From Pseudomonas veronii (lineage in GTDB: Bacteria; Pseudomonadota; Gammaproteobacteria; Pseudomonadales; Pseudomonadaceae): DNA of 64,000 nt. The stretch lies in the NCBI RefSeq assembly GCF_001439695.1, contig NZ_JYLL01000021.1:1-64000 (forward strand), in the 5' to 3' direction. A program made the translations under genes and the position numbers. Below are positions 41,566 to 51,864 of the stretch, in pieces. Position 1 is the stretch's first letter. Every line of letters starts with the position of its first letter. A model generated the notes under the pieces. That model searched no databases, was not told the origin of the DNA, and worked only from the letters and a program-made list of their open reading frames with translations.

Positions 41566-43124
41566 CCGCCAAAGAGCATAAACGCCAACCCATTTCCACG
41601 GGGTCTGAGTGGACCTTTGAACTGATCCAGGCCTACGACCGGGAAATCAGCCGCATCGCGGCCGGTTATGCCCTGGACACCTATCCCAACCAGATCGAAG
41701 TGATCACCGCCGAACAGATGATGGATGCCTACGCTTCGGTAGGCATGCCCCTGGGTTACCACCATTGGTCCTACGGCAAACACTTCCTCAGCACCGAAAA
41801 GTCCTACAGCCGCGGCCAGATGGGTCTGGCCTACGAAATCGTGATCAACTCCGACCCTTGCATCGCCTACCTGATGGAAGAAAACACCATCTGCATGCAG
41901 GCGCTGGTGGTGGCTCATGCCTGCTACGGGCATAACAGTTTCTTCAAGGGCAACTACCTGTTTCGCACCTGGACCGACGCCAGCTCGATCATCGATTATC
42001 TGGTGTTCGCCAAGCAGTACATCATGCAGTGCGAGGAGCGCCACGGCATCGATGCGGTGGAAGACTTGCTCGACTCCTGCCATGCCCTGATGAACTACGG
42101 CGTCGATCGCTACAAACGCCCGTATCCGATTTCCGCCGAAGAAGAACGCCTGCGCCAGAAGGAGCGCGAGGAACACCTGCAGAAGCAGATCAACGACCTG
42201 TGGCGCACCATTCCCAAACGCGCCGATAAAAACAGCGACAAGGACAATGCGCGCTTCCCCGCCGAACCTCAGGAAAACATCCTGTATTTCCTGGAAAAGC
42301 ACGCGCCCCTGCTGGAGCCGTGGCAACGGGAAATCGTGCGTATCGTGCGCAAGATCGCCCAGTACTTTTACCCACAGCGCCAGACCCAGGTGATGAACGA
42401 AGGCTGGGCGACGTTCTGGCACTACACCCTGATAAACGACCTGTACGACGAAGGCCTGGTCACTGACGGCTTCATGATGGAGTTCCTCACTTCCCACACC
42501 AGCGTGGTGTACCAACCCGGTTTCGACAGCCCGTATTACAGCGGCATCAACCCGTATGCGCTGGGCTTTGCCATGTACCGCGACATCCGGCGCATGTGCG
42601 AAAACCCCACTGAGGAAGACCGCCACTGGTTCCCGGAAATCGCCGGCACCGACTGGCTTTCCACCATCAAGTTCGCCATGAGCAGCTTCAAGGACGAGAG
42701 CTTCATCCTGCAATACCTGTCGCCCAAGGTGATTCGCGACCTCAAGCTGTTCAGCATCCTCGATGACGACCTCAAGGACGACCTGGTGGTGCCGGCCATC
42801 CACGACGAGCCCGGCTACCGCACCATTCGCGAAACCCTGGCGGCGCAGTACAACCTGGGCAACCGCGAGCCCAACGTGCAGATCTACAGCATCGACGTGC
42901 GCGGCGACCGCTCGCTGACCCTGCGTCACCAGCAGCACGACCGCAAACCCCTGGGCGAGTCCACCGAGGAAGTGCTCAAGCACCTGCATCGGCTGTGGGG
43001 GTTCGACATCCACCTGGAAACCCTGCAGGGCGATCAGGTGATGAAAACCCACCACGTCCCCCCACGCAGCGATCACAACGATAACGACTACGGCCGCCTG
43101 GACCTGGCCGTCGTTCATCTCTGA
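41562..43124 (+). CDS. SpoVR family protein
   Basis: A 520-residue SpoVR-like protein (YcgB in E. coli). In Bacillus the founder affects spore cortex, while in non-sporulating proteobacteria the family is linked to stress, and its biochemistry is unknown. Conserved stretches are HHWSYGKHF near the N-terminus, CYGHNSFFKGNY and NEGWATFWHY (a His/Glu-rich centre that could bind metal). Third in the prkA operon, coupled to yeaH by ATGA. A strong hairpin follows. Confidence 0.92.
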   Translation: MTAKEHKRQPISTGSEWTFELIQAYDREISRIAAGYALDTYPNQIEVITAEQMMDAYASVGMPLGYHHWSYGKHFLSTEKSYSRGQMGLAYEIVINSDPCIAYLMEENTICMQALVVAHACYGHNSFFKGNYLFRTWTDASSIIDYLVFAKQYIMQCEERHGIDAVEDLLDSCHALMNYGVDRYKRPYPISAEEERLRQKEREEHLQKQINDLWRTIPKRADKNSDKDNARFPAEPQENILYFLEKHAPLLEPWQREIVRIVRKIAQYFYPQRQTQVMNEGWATFWHYTLINDLYDEGLVTDGFMMEFLTSHTSVVYQPGFDSPYYSGINPYALGFAMYRDIRRMCENPTEEDRHWFPEIAGTDWLSTIKFAMSSFKDESFILQYLSPKVIRDLKLFSILDDDLKDDLVVPAIHDEPGYRTIRETLAAQYNLGNREPNVQIYSIDVRGDRSLTLRHQQHDRKPLGESTEEVLKHLHRLWGFDIHLETLQGDQVMKTHHVPPRSDHNDNDYGRLDLAVVHL

Positions 43125-43130
43125 AACGGC

Positions 43131-43184
43131 AAAGCCGCCATTGGCCGGGCACAGGCGTTATCCTGTGCGGCTAATGGAGGCTTT
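43131..43184 (+). terminator. Long hairpin between spoVR and cca that also covers the cca ribosome site
   Basis: Left arm 43131-43155, 6-base loop, right arm 43162-43184. The right arm's complement matches the left except for two substitutions and two extra G. It ends in GGCTTTTT, a terminator-like T-run, and cca's ATG is at 43188. The Shine-Dalgarno TGGAGG is inside the right arm. Thus it can end the prkA operon and also repress cca translation. Confidence 0.75.
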
Positions 43185-43187
43185 TTC

Positions 43188-44417
43188 ATGAAAATCTACA
43201 AAGTCGGCGGCGCGGTGCGTGACCGCCTTCTGGGCATCAAGGTCACCGATATCGACCGTGTCGTCGTCGGCGCAACGGCCGAGGAAATGCTCGCCAAGGG
43301 CTATAAACCGGTGGGCGCGGACTTCCCGGTATTCCTCGACCCGAAAAACGGCGACGAGTACGCCCTCGCCCGTACCGAGCGCAAGAGTGGCCGGGGCTAT
43401 GGCGGCTTTGTGTTTCACGCCAGCCCCGACGTCACGCTGGAAGAAGACCTGATCCGCCGCGACCTGACCATCAACGCCATGGCAGAGGACGACGACGGCA
43501 GGCTGACCGACCCCTATCACGGCCAGCGCGACCTTGAAGCCCGCATTTTACGCCACGTTTCCCCGGCGTTCGCCGAAGATCCCCTGCGCGTATTGCGGGT
43601 TGCGCGCTTTGCTGCGCGCTACGCCCACCTGGGTTTTACAGTGGCGCCGCAAACCCTGGACCTGATGCGTCAACTCAGCGAATCCGGTGAACTCGAAGCC
43701 CTGACACCGGAGCGCAGTTGGAAGGAAATTTCCCGTGCCCTGATGGAAGATCAGCCCCAGGTGTTCATCCAGGTACTGCGCGATTGCGCCGCACTGAACA
43801 CCTTGATGCCGGAAGTCGACGCCCTGTTCGGCGTGCCGCAGCCCGCAGCCCATCACCCCGAGATCGACAGCGGCGTTCACACCTTGAGCGTGCTCGAACA
43901 GGCCGCTTTGCATCACCAGCCGCTGACAGTGCGCTGGGCCTGCCTGCTGCATGACGTCGGCAAAGGCCTGACACCTGTGGATAAGTTGCCACAGCATATT
44001 GCCCATGAGCAGCGCGGCCTGAAGCTGATCAAGGCGGTCAATGAACGCTTCAAGGCGCCGAGGGACTGCCAGGAACTGGCGCTGCTGGTGGGCCAATACC
44101 ACACCCATGGCCATCGCGCCCTGGAGCTTAAAGCCTCGACATTGCTGGAGTTGCTGCAGAGTTTTGACGTTTACCGGCGGCCGCAGCGCTTTGAAGAGTT
44201 CGTGGTCGCCTGCGAAATGGACGCCCGCGGCCGCAAGGGCTTGGAACAACGCAGTTATCCACAGGCGGATTATTTACGCGGCGCCGCAAAGGCCGCGCGC
44301 GAGGTCGCGGTGGCGCCGTTGCTGGAGAAGGGTTTCAAGGGCCCCGAACTGGGCGAGGCCCTGAAGCGCGAACGGCTCAAGACCTTGAAAGCCTACAAGG
44401 AACAGCACGCCCTATAG
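43188..44417 (+). CDS. cca: CCA-adding tRNA nucleotidyltransferase (multifunctional)
   Basis: Adds or repairs the 3' CCA end of tRNAs. The 409-residue protein has the catalytic VGGAVRDRLLG with DIDRVVVG (metal carboxylates), RRDLTINAMA, and the E. coli-type C-terminal HD domain (LLHDVGKG) giving phosphohydrolase activity. Its stop overlaps the convergent folK stop by 6 bp. A hairpin covers its ribosome site. Confidence 0.96.
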   Translation: MKIYKVGGAVRDRLLGIKVTDIDRVVVGATAEEMLAKGYKPVGADFPVFLDPKNGDEYALARTERKSGRGYGGFVFHASPDVTLEEDLIRRDLTINAMAEDDDGRLTDPYHGQRDLEARILRHVSPAFAEDPLRVLRVARFAARYAHLGFTVAPQTLDLMRQLSESGELEALTPERSWKEISRALMEDQPQVFIQVLRDCAALNTLMPEVDALFGVPQPAAHHPEIDSGVHTLSVLEQAALHHQPLTVRWACLLHDVGKGLTPVDKLPQHIAHEQRGLKLIKAVNERFKAPRDCQELALLVGQYHTHGHRALELKASTLLELLQSFDVYRRPQRFEEFVVACEMDARGRKGLEQRSYPQADYLRGAAKAAREVAVAPLLEKGFKGPELGEALKRERLKTLKAYKEQHAL

Positions 44418-44930
44418 CAGCGCGCTCGGCGTCAGTTGCTGGCCCCGCCATTCGAATCCGACGGGCGCCAGCACCTGATCGATCTGTGCATCCCGCCACA
44501 GCTCAGCCAGCGTCTTGCCCACTTCAGGATGTACACGATCCGGCGCCATCATCGACAACGGCCACAGCACGAAGGCGTTTTTCAGGATTTCTGCACGCGG
44601 CAGGATCAGGCCATCGAAGTTGCCCACCAGATCGCCATACAGCAGCACGTCGATATCCAGCGGCAGGCCCTTGCGATCCGGCGCGTAACGGCCATTGTCG
44701 GCCTCGATGGATTTCAGCCGGCGATCCAGCTCCATCAACGACAGGTCGGTATAGGCCGACACCACCAGATTGAAGAACAGCCCGCTCTTGATGCCCACCG
44801 GCTGGCTCTCGAACACCGCCGAGCAGCGCATGTCGATCAAGAAGCCCGCGAGTGCATCCAGGCCCGCGCACAGATGGGGCTCGCGCTCGATATTGCTGCC
44901 AAGACCAAGGTAAACCTGAGTTAGCGACAT
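44412..44930 (-). CDS. folK: 2-amino-4-hydroxy-6-hydroxymethyldihydropteridine diphosphokinase
   Basis: Pyrophosphorylates the pterin in folate synthesis. The 172-residue HPPK has LGLGSNIEREPHL at the N-terminus and the signature PLDIDVLLYGD with the metal-binding Asp pair. Its start overlaps the end of folB by 10 bp. This copy is the folB-linked one; Pseudomonas often has a second folK near panB. Confidence 0.94.
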   Translation of the reverse strand: MSLTQVYLGLGSNIEREPHLCAGLDALAGFLIDMRCSAVFESQPVGIKSGLFFNLVVSAYTDLSLMELDRRLKSIEADNGRYAPDRKGLPLDIDVLLYGDLVGNFDGLILPRAEILKNAFVLWPLSMMAPDRVHPEVGKTLAELWRDAQIDQVLAPVGFEWRGQQLTPSALL

Positions 44931-45274
44931 CCGCGCTCGATCTCCACGCCCACGCCCTTGGCGGCCGGCACGGCCCCCGGCTTGGTCAACTTGAGGTGCA
45001 GCCAGGGAATCTGGAACTCGCTCATCAGCACTTCGGCCAGACGCTCGGCAAAGGTTTCCACCAACTGGTACTGCGACTGCTCGGCAAAGGCCTGGATACG
45101 CGCGGACACACTGGCGTAATCCAGTGCCAGGGTGAGGTCGTCACCCGCAGCGGCCGGGCGGTTGTCCCAGGCGAAACTCAGGTCCAGGCGCAAGCATTGC
45201 TTGATGCCGCGCTCCCAGTCGTAGGCCCCGATCACGGTGTCGACTTCCAGGCCTTCGATAAACACTCTGTCCAA
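44921..45274 (-). CDS. folB: Dihydroneopterin aldolase
   Basis: Splits 7,8-dihydroneopterin to the hydroxymethyl pterin and glycolaldehyde. The 117-residue protein has DRVFIEGLEVDTVIGAYDWE, the conserved family start, and KLTKPGAVPAAKGVGVEIER with the catalytic Lys. It uses a TTG start with GGAGAA before it. It is followed by folK with overlap; plsY is divergent, with a 72 bp gap. Confidence 0.95.
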   Translation of the reverse strand: MDRVFIEGLEVDTVIGAYDWERGIKQCLRLDLSFAWDNRPAAAGDDLTLALDYASVSARIQAFAEQSQYQLVETFAERLAEVLMSEFQIPWLHLKLTKPGAVPAAKGVGVEIERGCR

Positions 45275-45346
45275 GCTCTTCTCCGCAGCACGACAAGGGC
45301 GCGATGCCCCGTTAGAATCAGGGCGTCCTCGCCCGGAATAGTTAGC

Positions 45347-45916
45347 ATGTTTTGGTCACTGGCGATTTTCGCCTACCTGCTCGGCTCGCTGTCCTTCGCC
45401 ATTTTGCTCAGCCGCCTGACGGGAAATCCCGACCCGCGAATGGGTGGCTCAGGCAATGCCGGCGCCACCAACATGCTGCGCCTGGCCGGCAAGAAGCTCG
45501 CCGTGCTGACGCTGCTGGGCGACGTGTGCAAGGGCCTGTTGCCCGTACTGATCGCCAGCCTTGCCGGCCTTAACCTGCAACAGCAAGCCTGGATTGGCGT
45601 GTGCGCCGTCCTCGGCCATCTGTTTCCGTTGTACTTCCGTTTTCGCGGCGGCAAGGGTGTCGCCACGGCGGCCGGCATGCTGCTGGGGATCTACCCTCCG
45701 GCGGCGCTGCTGGCCATGCTCGCTTGGCTGCTGACCTTCTACCTGACCCGCACCAGCTCGCTGGCCGCGCTGATCGCCACGCCGCTCACCCTGCCGTTGC
45801 TGGCCTGGCAGGAACCGGCGGCGCTGTTGCCGATGAGTGTGCTGACCCTGCTGATCGTCTGGCGCCATCGCGGCAATTTACGCGACCTGTTTGCCGGGCG
45901 CGAACGGCATTTTTAA
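45347..45916 (+). CDS. plsY: Acyl-phosphate:glycerol-3-phosphate acyltransferase
   Basis: Inner-membrane enzyme that starts phospholipid synthesis by acylating glycerol-3-P with acyl-phosphate. The 189-residue protein has five hydrophobic segments and the motifs GSGNAGATNMLR, VLGHLFPLYFRFRGGKGVAT and HRGNLRDL. The start at 45347 is preferred: the open frame runs far upstream through folB but the conserved part starts here. Confidence 0.96.
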   Translation: MFWSLAIFAYLLGSLSFAILLSRLTGNPDPRMGGSGNAGATNMLRLAGKKLAVLTLLGDVCKGLLPVLIASLAGLNLQQQAWIGVCAVLGHLFPLYFRFRGGKGVATAAGMLLGIYPPAALLAMLAWLLTFYLTRTSSLAALIATPLTLPLLAWQEPAALLPMSVLTLLIVWRHRGNLRDLFAGRERHF

Positions 45917-45949
45917 ATCCGGCCGATGAATTCCGCTCACCTTGAGCGC

Positions 45950-46975
45950 CTACAACGGTGACAACTGCTCCATCGGCCAGCGTGCCTGCACGCTGATCGC
46001 CAGGCTTTCGTGCTGCCCGGCCTGCAGGCGCTGGCAACCGGCATAAGCGATCATCGCGCCGTTGTCGGTGCAGAATTCAGGGCGCGCATAGAACACATCG
46101 CCCTTCATGTCGCCGAGCATTTTTTCCAGGGATGCGCGCAAGGCCTTGTTGGCGCTGACGCCGCCTGCGATCACCAGGCGCTGCATGCCCGCCTGTTTCA
46201 GGGCGCGCTTGCACTTGATGGTCAAAGTCTCCACCACCGCCTGCTGGAACGCCAGCGCGATGTCGCAACGGGCTTGCTCACTGTCGTCCCCGGCGCTGAC
46301 GCTGTGCTGCCAGGTATTCAGGGCAGAGGTCTTCAAACCGCTGAAGCTGAACATCAGCCCCGGGCGATCACACATCGGACGCGGGAAGGTATAGCGACCG
46401 GCGACGCCTTTTTCGGCCAGGCGCGCGATTTCCGGACCGCCGGGATAATTGAGGCCCATCATCTTCGCGGTCTTGTCGAACGCCTCACCGGCGGCATCGT
46501 CCAGCGACTCGCCCAATAGCGTGTATTGACCGATCCCATCGACCTGAACCAGCTGCGTATGGCCACCCGAAACCAACAAAGCGACGAACGGGAACTGCGG
46601 CGGTGTTTTTTCCAGCATCGGCGCCAGCAAATGGCCTTCCATATGGTGTACGCCGAGGGCGGGAATGTCCCAGGCAAATGCCAGCGCCTGGGCGCAAGAA
46701 GCCCCAACCAGCAGGGCTCCGACCAATCCGGGGCCGGCGGTGTAGGCGATCGCATCGATCTCGGTCGGCACACAGCCGGCCTCGTCCAGCACCTGCCGAA
46801 TCAACGGCAGCATGCGTTTGACGTGATCACGGCTGGCAAGCTCCGGCACCACGCCGCCATAGGCGCGATGCAAGTCGATCTGACTGAACAGCGCATCGGC
46901 CAAAAGCCCGCGTTCACTGTCGTAAAGTGCGACACCGGTTTCGTCGCAGGAGGTTTCAAGTCCCAGTACTAGCAT
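45950..46975 (-). CDS. tsaD: tRNA N6-adenosine threonylcarbamoyltransferase
   Basis: Makes t6A37 in ANN-decoding tRNAs with TsaB, TsaC and TsaE. The 341-residue ASKHA protein has the N-terminal LETSCDETG, the metal-binding HHMEGH, and SGGHTQL. Divergent from rpsU, with about 200 bp between. Adjacency to rpsU is conserved in gammaproteobacteria. Confidence 0.98.
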   Translation of the reverse strand: MLVLGLETSCDETGVALYDSERGLLADALFSQIDLHRAYGGVVPELASRDHVKRMLPLIRQVLDEAGCVPTEIDAIAYTAGPGLVGALLVGASCAQALAFAWDIPALGVHHMEGHLLAPMLEKTPPQFPFVALLVSGGHTQLVQVDGIGQYTLLGESLDDAAGEAFDKTAKMMGLNYPGGPEIARLAEKGVAGRYTFPRPMCDRPGLMFSFSGLKTSALNTWQHSVSAGDDSEQARCDIALAFQQAVVETLTIKCKRALKQAGMQRLVIAGGVSANKALRASLEKMLGDMKGDVFYARPEFCTDNGAMIAYAGCQRLQAGQHESLAISVQARWPMEQLSPL

Positions 46976-47062
46976 GGGTTTGCGCCTTGTAGAGGCTGAA
47001 TTCGAAGGCGCGCATAATAGTCGCCACTCCCCCTCCCGACTAGCGGTTTTCGATCAGAGGCT

Positions 47063-47091
47063 TTGCATTCCTGGCAATGAGGGGTTAACAT
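47063..47091 (+). promoter_or_regulatory. rpsU promoter
   Basis: TTGCAT (47063-47068), a 17 bp spacer and TAACAT (47086-47091) lie 88 bp upstream of rpsU on the same strand. The leader contains a run of T and A-rich segments but no clear regulatory hairpin. Confidence 0.55.
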
Positions 47092-47178
47092 CCGCAACCC
47101 TTAAAAACCGACGACCTCAGCCGCGAATTTTTTGCGACGAGAACGTTGATTCCCGGTAATGAAAGAAGGTAGCTCTGG

Positions 47179-47394
47179 ATGCCAGCCGTCAAAGTAAAAG
47201 AGAACGAACCCTTCGACGTAGCTCTGCGTCGTTTCAAGCGCTCCTGCGAAAAAGCCGGTGTTCTGGCTGAAGTTCGTAGCCGCGAATTTTACGAGAAGCC
47301 AACTTCTGAGCGTAAGCGTAAAGCAGCAGCCGCTGTTAAGCGTCACGCCAAGAAAGTTCAGCGCGAGCAGCGCCGCGCCGTTCGTCTGTACTAA
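47179..47394 (+). CDS. rpsU: 30S ribosomal protein S21
   Basis: A 71-residue basic protein, the last to join the 30S and important for translation initiation. The sequence matches the family from [14 protein letters not shown] to the C-terminal RRAVRLY. First gene of the macromolecular synthesis cluster with dnaG and rpoD. Confidence 0.99.
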
Positions 47395-47419
47395 TACACA
47401 GACGTTCGTAGCAAGCTTC

Positions 47420-47452
47420 TGCCAAGCCCGGCCCTAAGCCGGGCTGTTGGCA
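47420..47452 (+). terminator. Hairpin after rpsU (attenuator)
   Basis: TGCCAA-GCCCGGC / GCCGGGC-TG-TTGGCA, a 13 bp stem with a 5-base loop and a 2-base bulge, followed by only TTT. As in E. coli, where a terminator between rpsU and dnaG keeps S21 in excess over primase, it probably lets some transcripts through. Confidence 0.7.
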
Positions 47453-47842
47453 TTTGCGGATATCGCTTGATGCTTCACCGTCGACGCCGCCCATGCGACC
47501 GAGACACTGCTTCACACGTCAGGACTGGCTCTTCTGCCAGCGGTGCGCGTCTCTTCTGACGAGTCTAACAAGGCTACTGACGAGCACACTTATTTCTTCA
47601 AGCAGACGATCGACTGTGTCGGCTGTGCCCATCGATGCGCTTCCGAGGCCCGCCATTGGCCAAGACCGGACGCCGGGGCAACATTTCTTCGCCGAACAGA
47701 CTGAGTAGAAATTAACGTCAGTGGATGTTCGGCAGATACACTTCCTGACAGCCCAAGCAGACGATTGATGGTCGAGCCATACGATACGTGCGCTTGAGCA
47801 CTTCACGGGCCCTCATTTCCACGCAGTGATGACGAGAACGCC
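47453..47842. other. Anonymous 390 bp between rpsU and dnaG, less GC-rich, no recognised gene
   Basis: No known gene is visible here. In P. aeruginosa a GatB/YqeY-like gene of about 150 codons sits at this place, and none of its sequence is present. The stretch is visibly richer in A/T than its neighbours. Two short minus-strand frames exist: 47718-47816 (32 residues, with a CLGC motif, MRAREVLKRTYRMARPSIVC at the start) and 47519-47632 (37 residues, basic amphipathic, GGAAG upstream). An 84-codon plus-strand frame is Ser/Thr/Arg-rich and does not look coding. Two copies of ATCGTCTGCTTG occur on the minus strand. Confidence 0.5.
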
Positions 47843-49813
47843 ATGGCCGGGCTGATTCCCCAGAGCTTTATTGACGACCTTCTGAACCGCACCGACATCG
47901 TCGATGTGGTCAGCTCGCGCCTGCAAATGAAGAAGGCGGGCAAGAACTACACCGCCTGCTGCCCGTTCCACAAGGAAAAGACCCCGTCGTTCAGCGTCAG
48001 CCCCGACAAGCAGTTCTACTACTGCTTCGGCTGCGGCGCGGGCGGCAACGCCCTCGGCTTTATCATGGACCACGACAACCTGGACTTCCCCCAGGCCGTC
48101 GAGGAACTGGCCAAAGCCGCCGGCATGGAAATCCCTCGCGAAGAAAGCGGCCGCCCGCACAAACCGCGGCAACCCACCGATTCGCCGCTGTACCCGCTGC
48201 TGACCGCCGCCGCCGACTTTTATCGCCAGGCGCTCAAGAGCCATCCGCAGCGCAAGGCCGCCGTCGACTACCTCAAGGGGCGCGGCCTCACCGGCGAAAT
48301 CGCCCGCGACTTCGGCCTGGGCTTCGCCCCGCCGGGCTGGGACAACCTGTACAAACACCTGAGCAGCGACACCCTCCAGCAAAAAGCCATGATCGACGCC
48401 GGCCTGCTGGTGGAAAACGCCGAGACCGGCAAGCGCTACGACCGCTTCCGCGACCGCGTGATGTTCCCGATCCGCGACAGCCGTGGCCGGATCATCGCCT
48501 TCGGTGGCCGGGTGCTCGGGGACGACAAGCCCAAGTACCTCAACTCGCCGGAAACCGCAGTGTTTCACAAGGGCCAGGAACTCTATGGCCTGTTCGAAGC
48601 GCGCAAGAACAACCGCAACCTCGACGAAATCATCGTGGTTGAAGGCTATATGGACGTGATCGCCCTCGCCCAGCAAGGCCTGCGCAATGCCGTGGCGACC
48701 CTGGGCACCGCCACCAGCGAAGAACACTTGAAGCGCCTGTTCCGCGTAGTACCCAGCGTGCTGTTCTGCTTCGACGGCGACCAGGCCGGCCGCAACGCTG
48801 CCTGGCGCGCCCTCGAAGCCACGCTGCCGTGCCTGCAGGACGGGCGCCGCGCACGCTTCTTGTTCCTGCCCGAAGGCGAAGACCCGGACACCCTGGTCCG
48901 CTCCGAAGGCACCGACGCCTTCCGCGCGCGCATCAACCAGCATGCGCAGCCGCTGGCGGACTATTTCTTCCAGCAACTGACCGAAGAAGCCGACCCGCGC
49001 TCCCTCGAAGGCAAGGCGCACATGGCCACCCTCGCGGCGCCGCTGATCGACAAAGTGCCGGGCGCGAACCTGCGCACCCTGATGCGTCACCGCCTGCTGG
49101 AAATCACCGGACTGAGCGGCGAAGCGGTCAGCCAGCTGGTCCACAGCGCACCGCAAGATGCGCCGCCGGCCTACGACCCAGGCATGGATTACGACGCCAT
49201 GCCGGACTATTCCGACTTCCACCAACCGCAGGAGGCCTACACGCCCCAGCAGGAGTGGACACCGAAAAAGCCCGGCGCCGGCGGCAAGAAATGGGACAAG
49301 AAGCCCTGGAACAAAAACGGCAAGCGTGGTGACCGCGACGAGGCCTACGCCCCGCGCACCCCGGTGGCCGTAGAGGCGCCGACGCTGATTGCCCTGCGCA
49401 CGCTCATCCACCATCCGCAATTGGCGGGCAAGGTCGAGAGTGCCGAGCACTTTGCCAACGAGAGCAATACCTATGCCCAGGTACTGATCGCGCTGATCGA
49501 GGCGGTGCAGAAAAATCCTAAGCTAAACTCCATTCAGCTGATGGCTCGCTGGCATGGCACCGAACAAGGGCGGTTGTTGAAAGCACTCGCGGAAAAGGAG
49601 TGGCTAATTGACGGCGATAACCTTGAACAACAGTTTTTAGACACCATTACTAGGTTATCCGCGGGTCAGCACACGCAGACCCTCGATGAACTCATCAAGA
49701 GAGCGAGGCAGCCGGGATTATCGGCTGAAGAGCAAATTCAGATAGCAAAACAGATGCGTGACCTCTTAAAACAGAATGTTTCCGCATCAAACCCGACCTC
49801 AGCTGGCGCGTGA
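47843..49813 (+). CDS. dnaG: DNA primase
   Basis: Lays down RNA primers at the replication fork. The 656-residue protein has the CHC2 zinc finger (Cys40, His43, then YYCFGCG with Cys61 and Cys64), the catalytic TOPRIM with VEGYMDVIAL and DGDQAGRNAAW, a Lys/Gly/Trp-rich linker near residues 470-500, and the helicase-binding C-domain. The start at 47843 lacks a strong ribosome site. The last 100 codons use rare codons (AGA, AGG, CTA, TTA, ATA) unlike the rest. Confidence 0.97.
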   Translation: MAGLIPQSFIDDLLNRTDIVDVVSSRLQMKKAGKNYTACCPFHKEKTPSFSVSPDKQFYYCFGCGAGGNALGFIMDHDNLDFPQAVEELAKAAGMEIPREESGRPHKPRQPTDSPLYPLLTAAADFYRQALKSHPQRKAAVDYLKGRGLTGEIARDFGLGFAPPGWDNLYKHLSSDTLQQKAMIDAGLLVENAETGKRYDRFRDRVMFPIRDSRGRIIAFGGRVLGDDKPKYLNSPETAVFHKGQELYGLFEARKNNRNLDEIIVVEGYMDVIALAQQGLRNAVATLGTATSEEHLKRLFRVVPSVLFCFDGDQAGRNAAWRALEATLPCLQDGRRARFLFLPEGEDPDTLVRSEGTDAFRARINQHAQPLADYFFQQLTEEADPRSLEGKAHMATLAAPLIDKVPGANLRTLMRHRLLEITGLSGEAVSQLVHSAPQDAPPAYDPGMDYDAMPDYSDFHQPQEAYTPQQEWTPKKPGAGGKKWDKKPWNKNGKRGDRDEAYAPRTPVAVEAPTLIALRTLIHHPQLAGKVESAEHFANESNTYAQVLIALIEAVQKNPKLNSIQLMARWHGTEQGRLLKALAEKEWLIDGDNLEQQFLDTITRLSAGQHTQTLDELIKRARQPGLSAEEQIQIAKQMRDLLKQNVSASNPTSAGA

Positions 49814-49827
49814 GGTCATAGCTCGGG

Positions 49828-49833
49828 TATAAT
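49828..49833 (+). promoter_or_regulatory. Perfect -10 box before rpoD
   Basis: TATAAT lies 48 bp before the rpoD ATG, just after the dnaG stop. No consensus -35 is found at 16-18 bp upstream, so it may need an activator or be an extended -10. An internal rpoD promoter is usual for this cluster. Confidence 0.5.
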
Positions 49834-49880
49834 CCTCGGCTTGTTTTTTGCCCGCCAAGACCTTCAGTGGATAGGGTGTT

Positions 49881-51731
<1,851 letters not shown>

Positions 51732-51737
51732 TCCCAG

Positions 51738-51761
51738 AACCCCCGGCCCAGGCCGGGGGTT
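51738..51761 (+). terminator. rpoD terminator
   Basis: An 11 bp perfect stem AACCCCCGGCC/GGCCGGGGGTT with a 2-base apex, followed by TTTGCTTTCT. Confidence 0.92.
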
Positions 51762-51864
51762 TTGCTTTCTACCGATTACTTTTTATAGATTCACCGCCGC
51801 GCCCTCCCTCCCCCGCAATGCCCGTCTACACTCGAAACATTCCCCGTGCCATAACGAGACCGTT

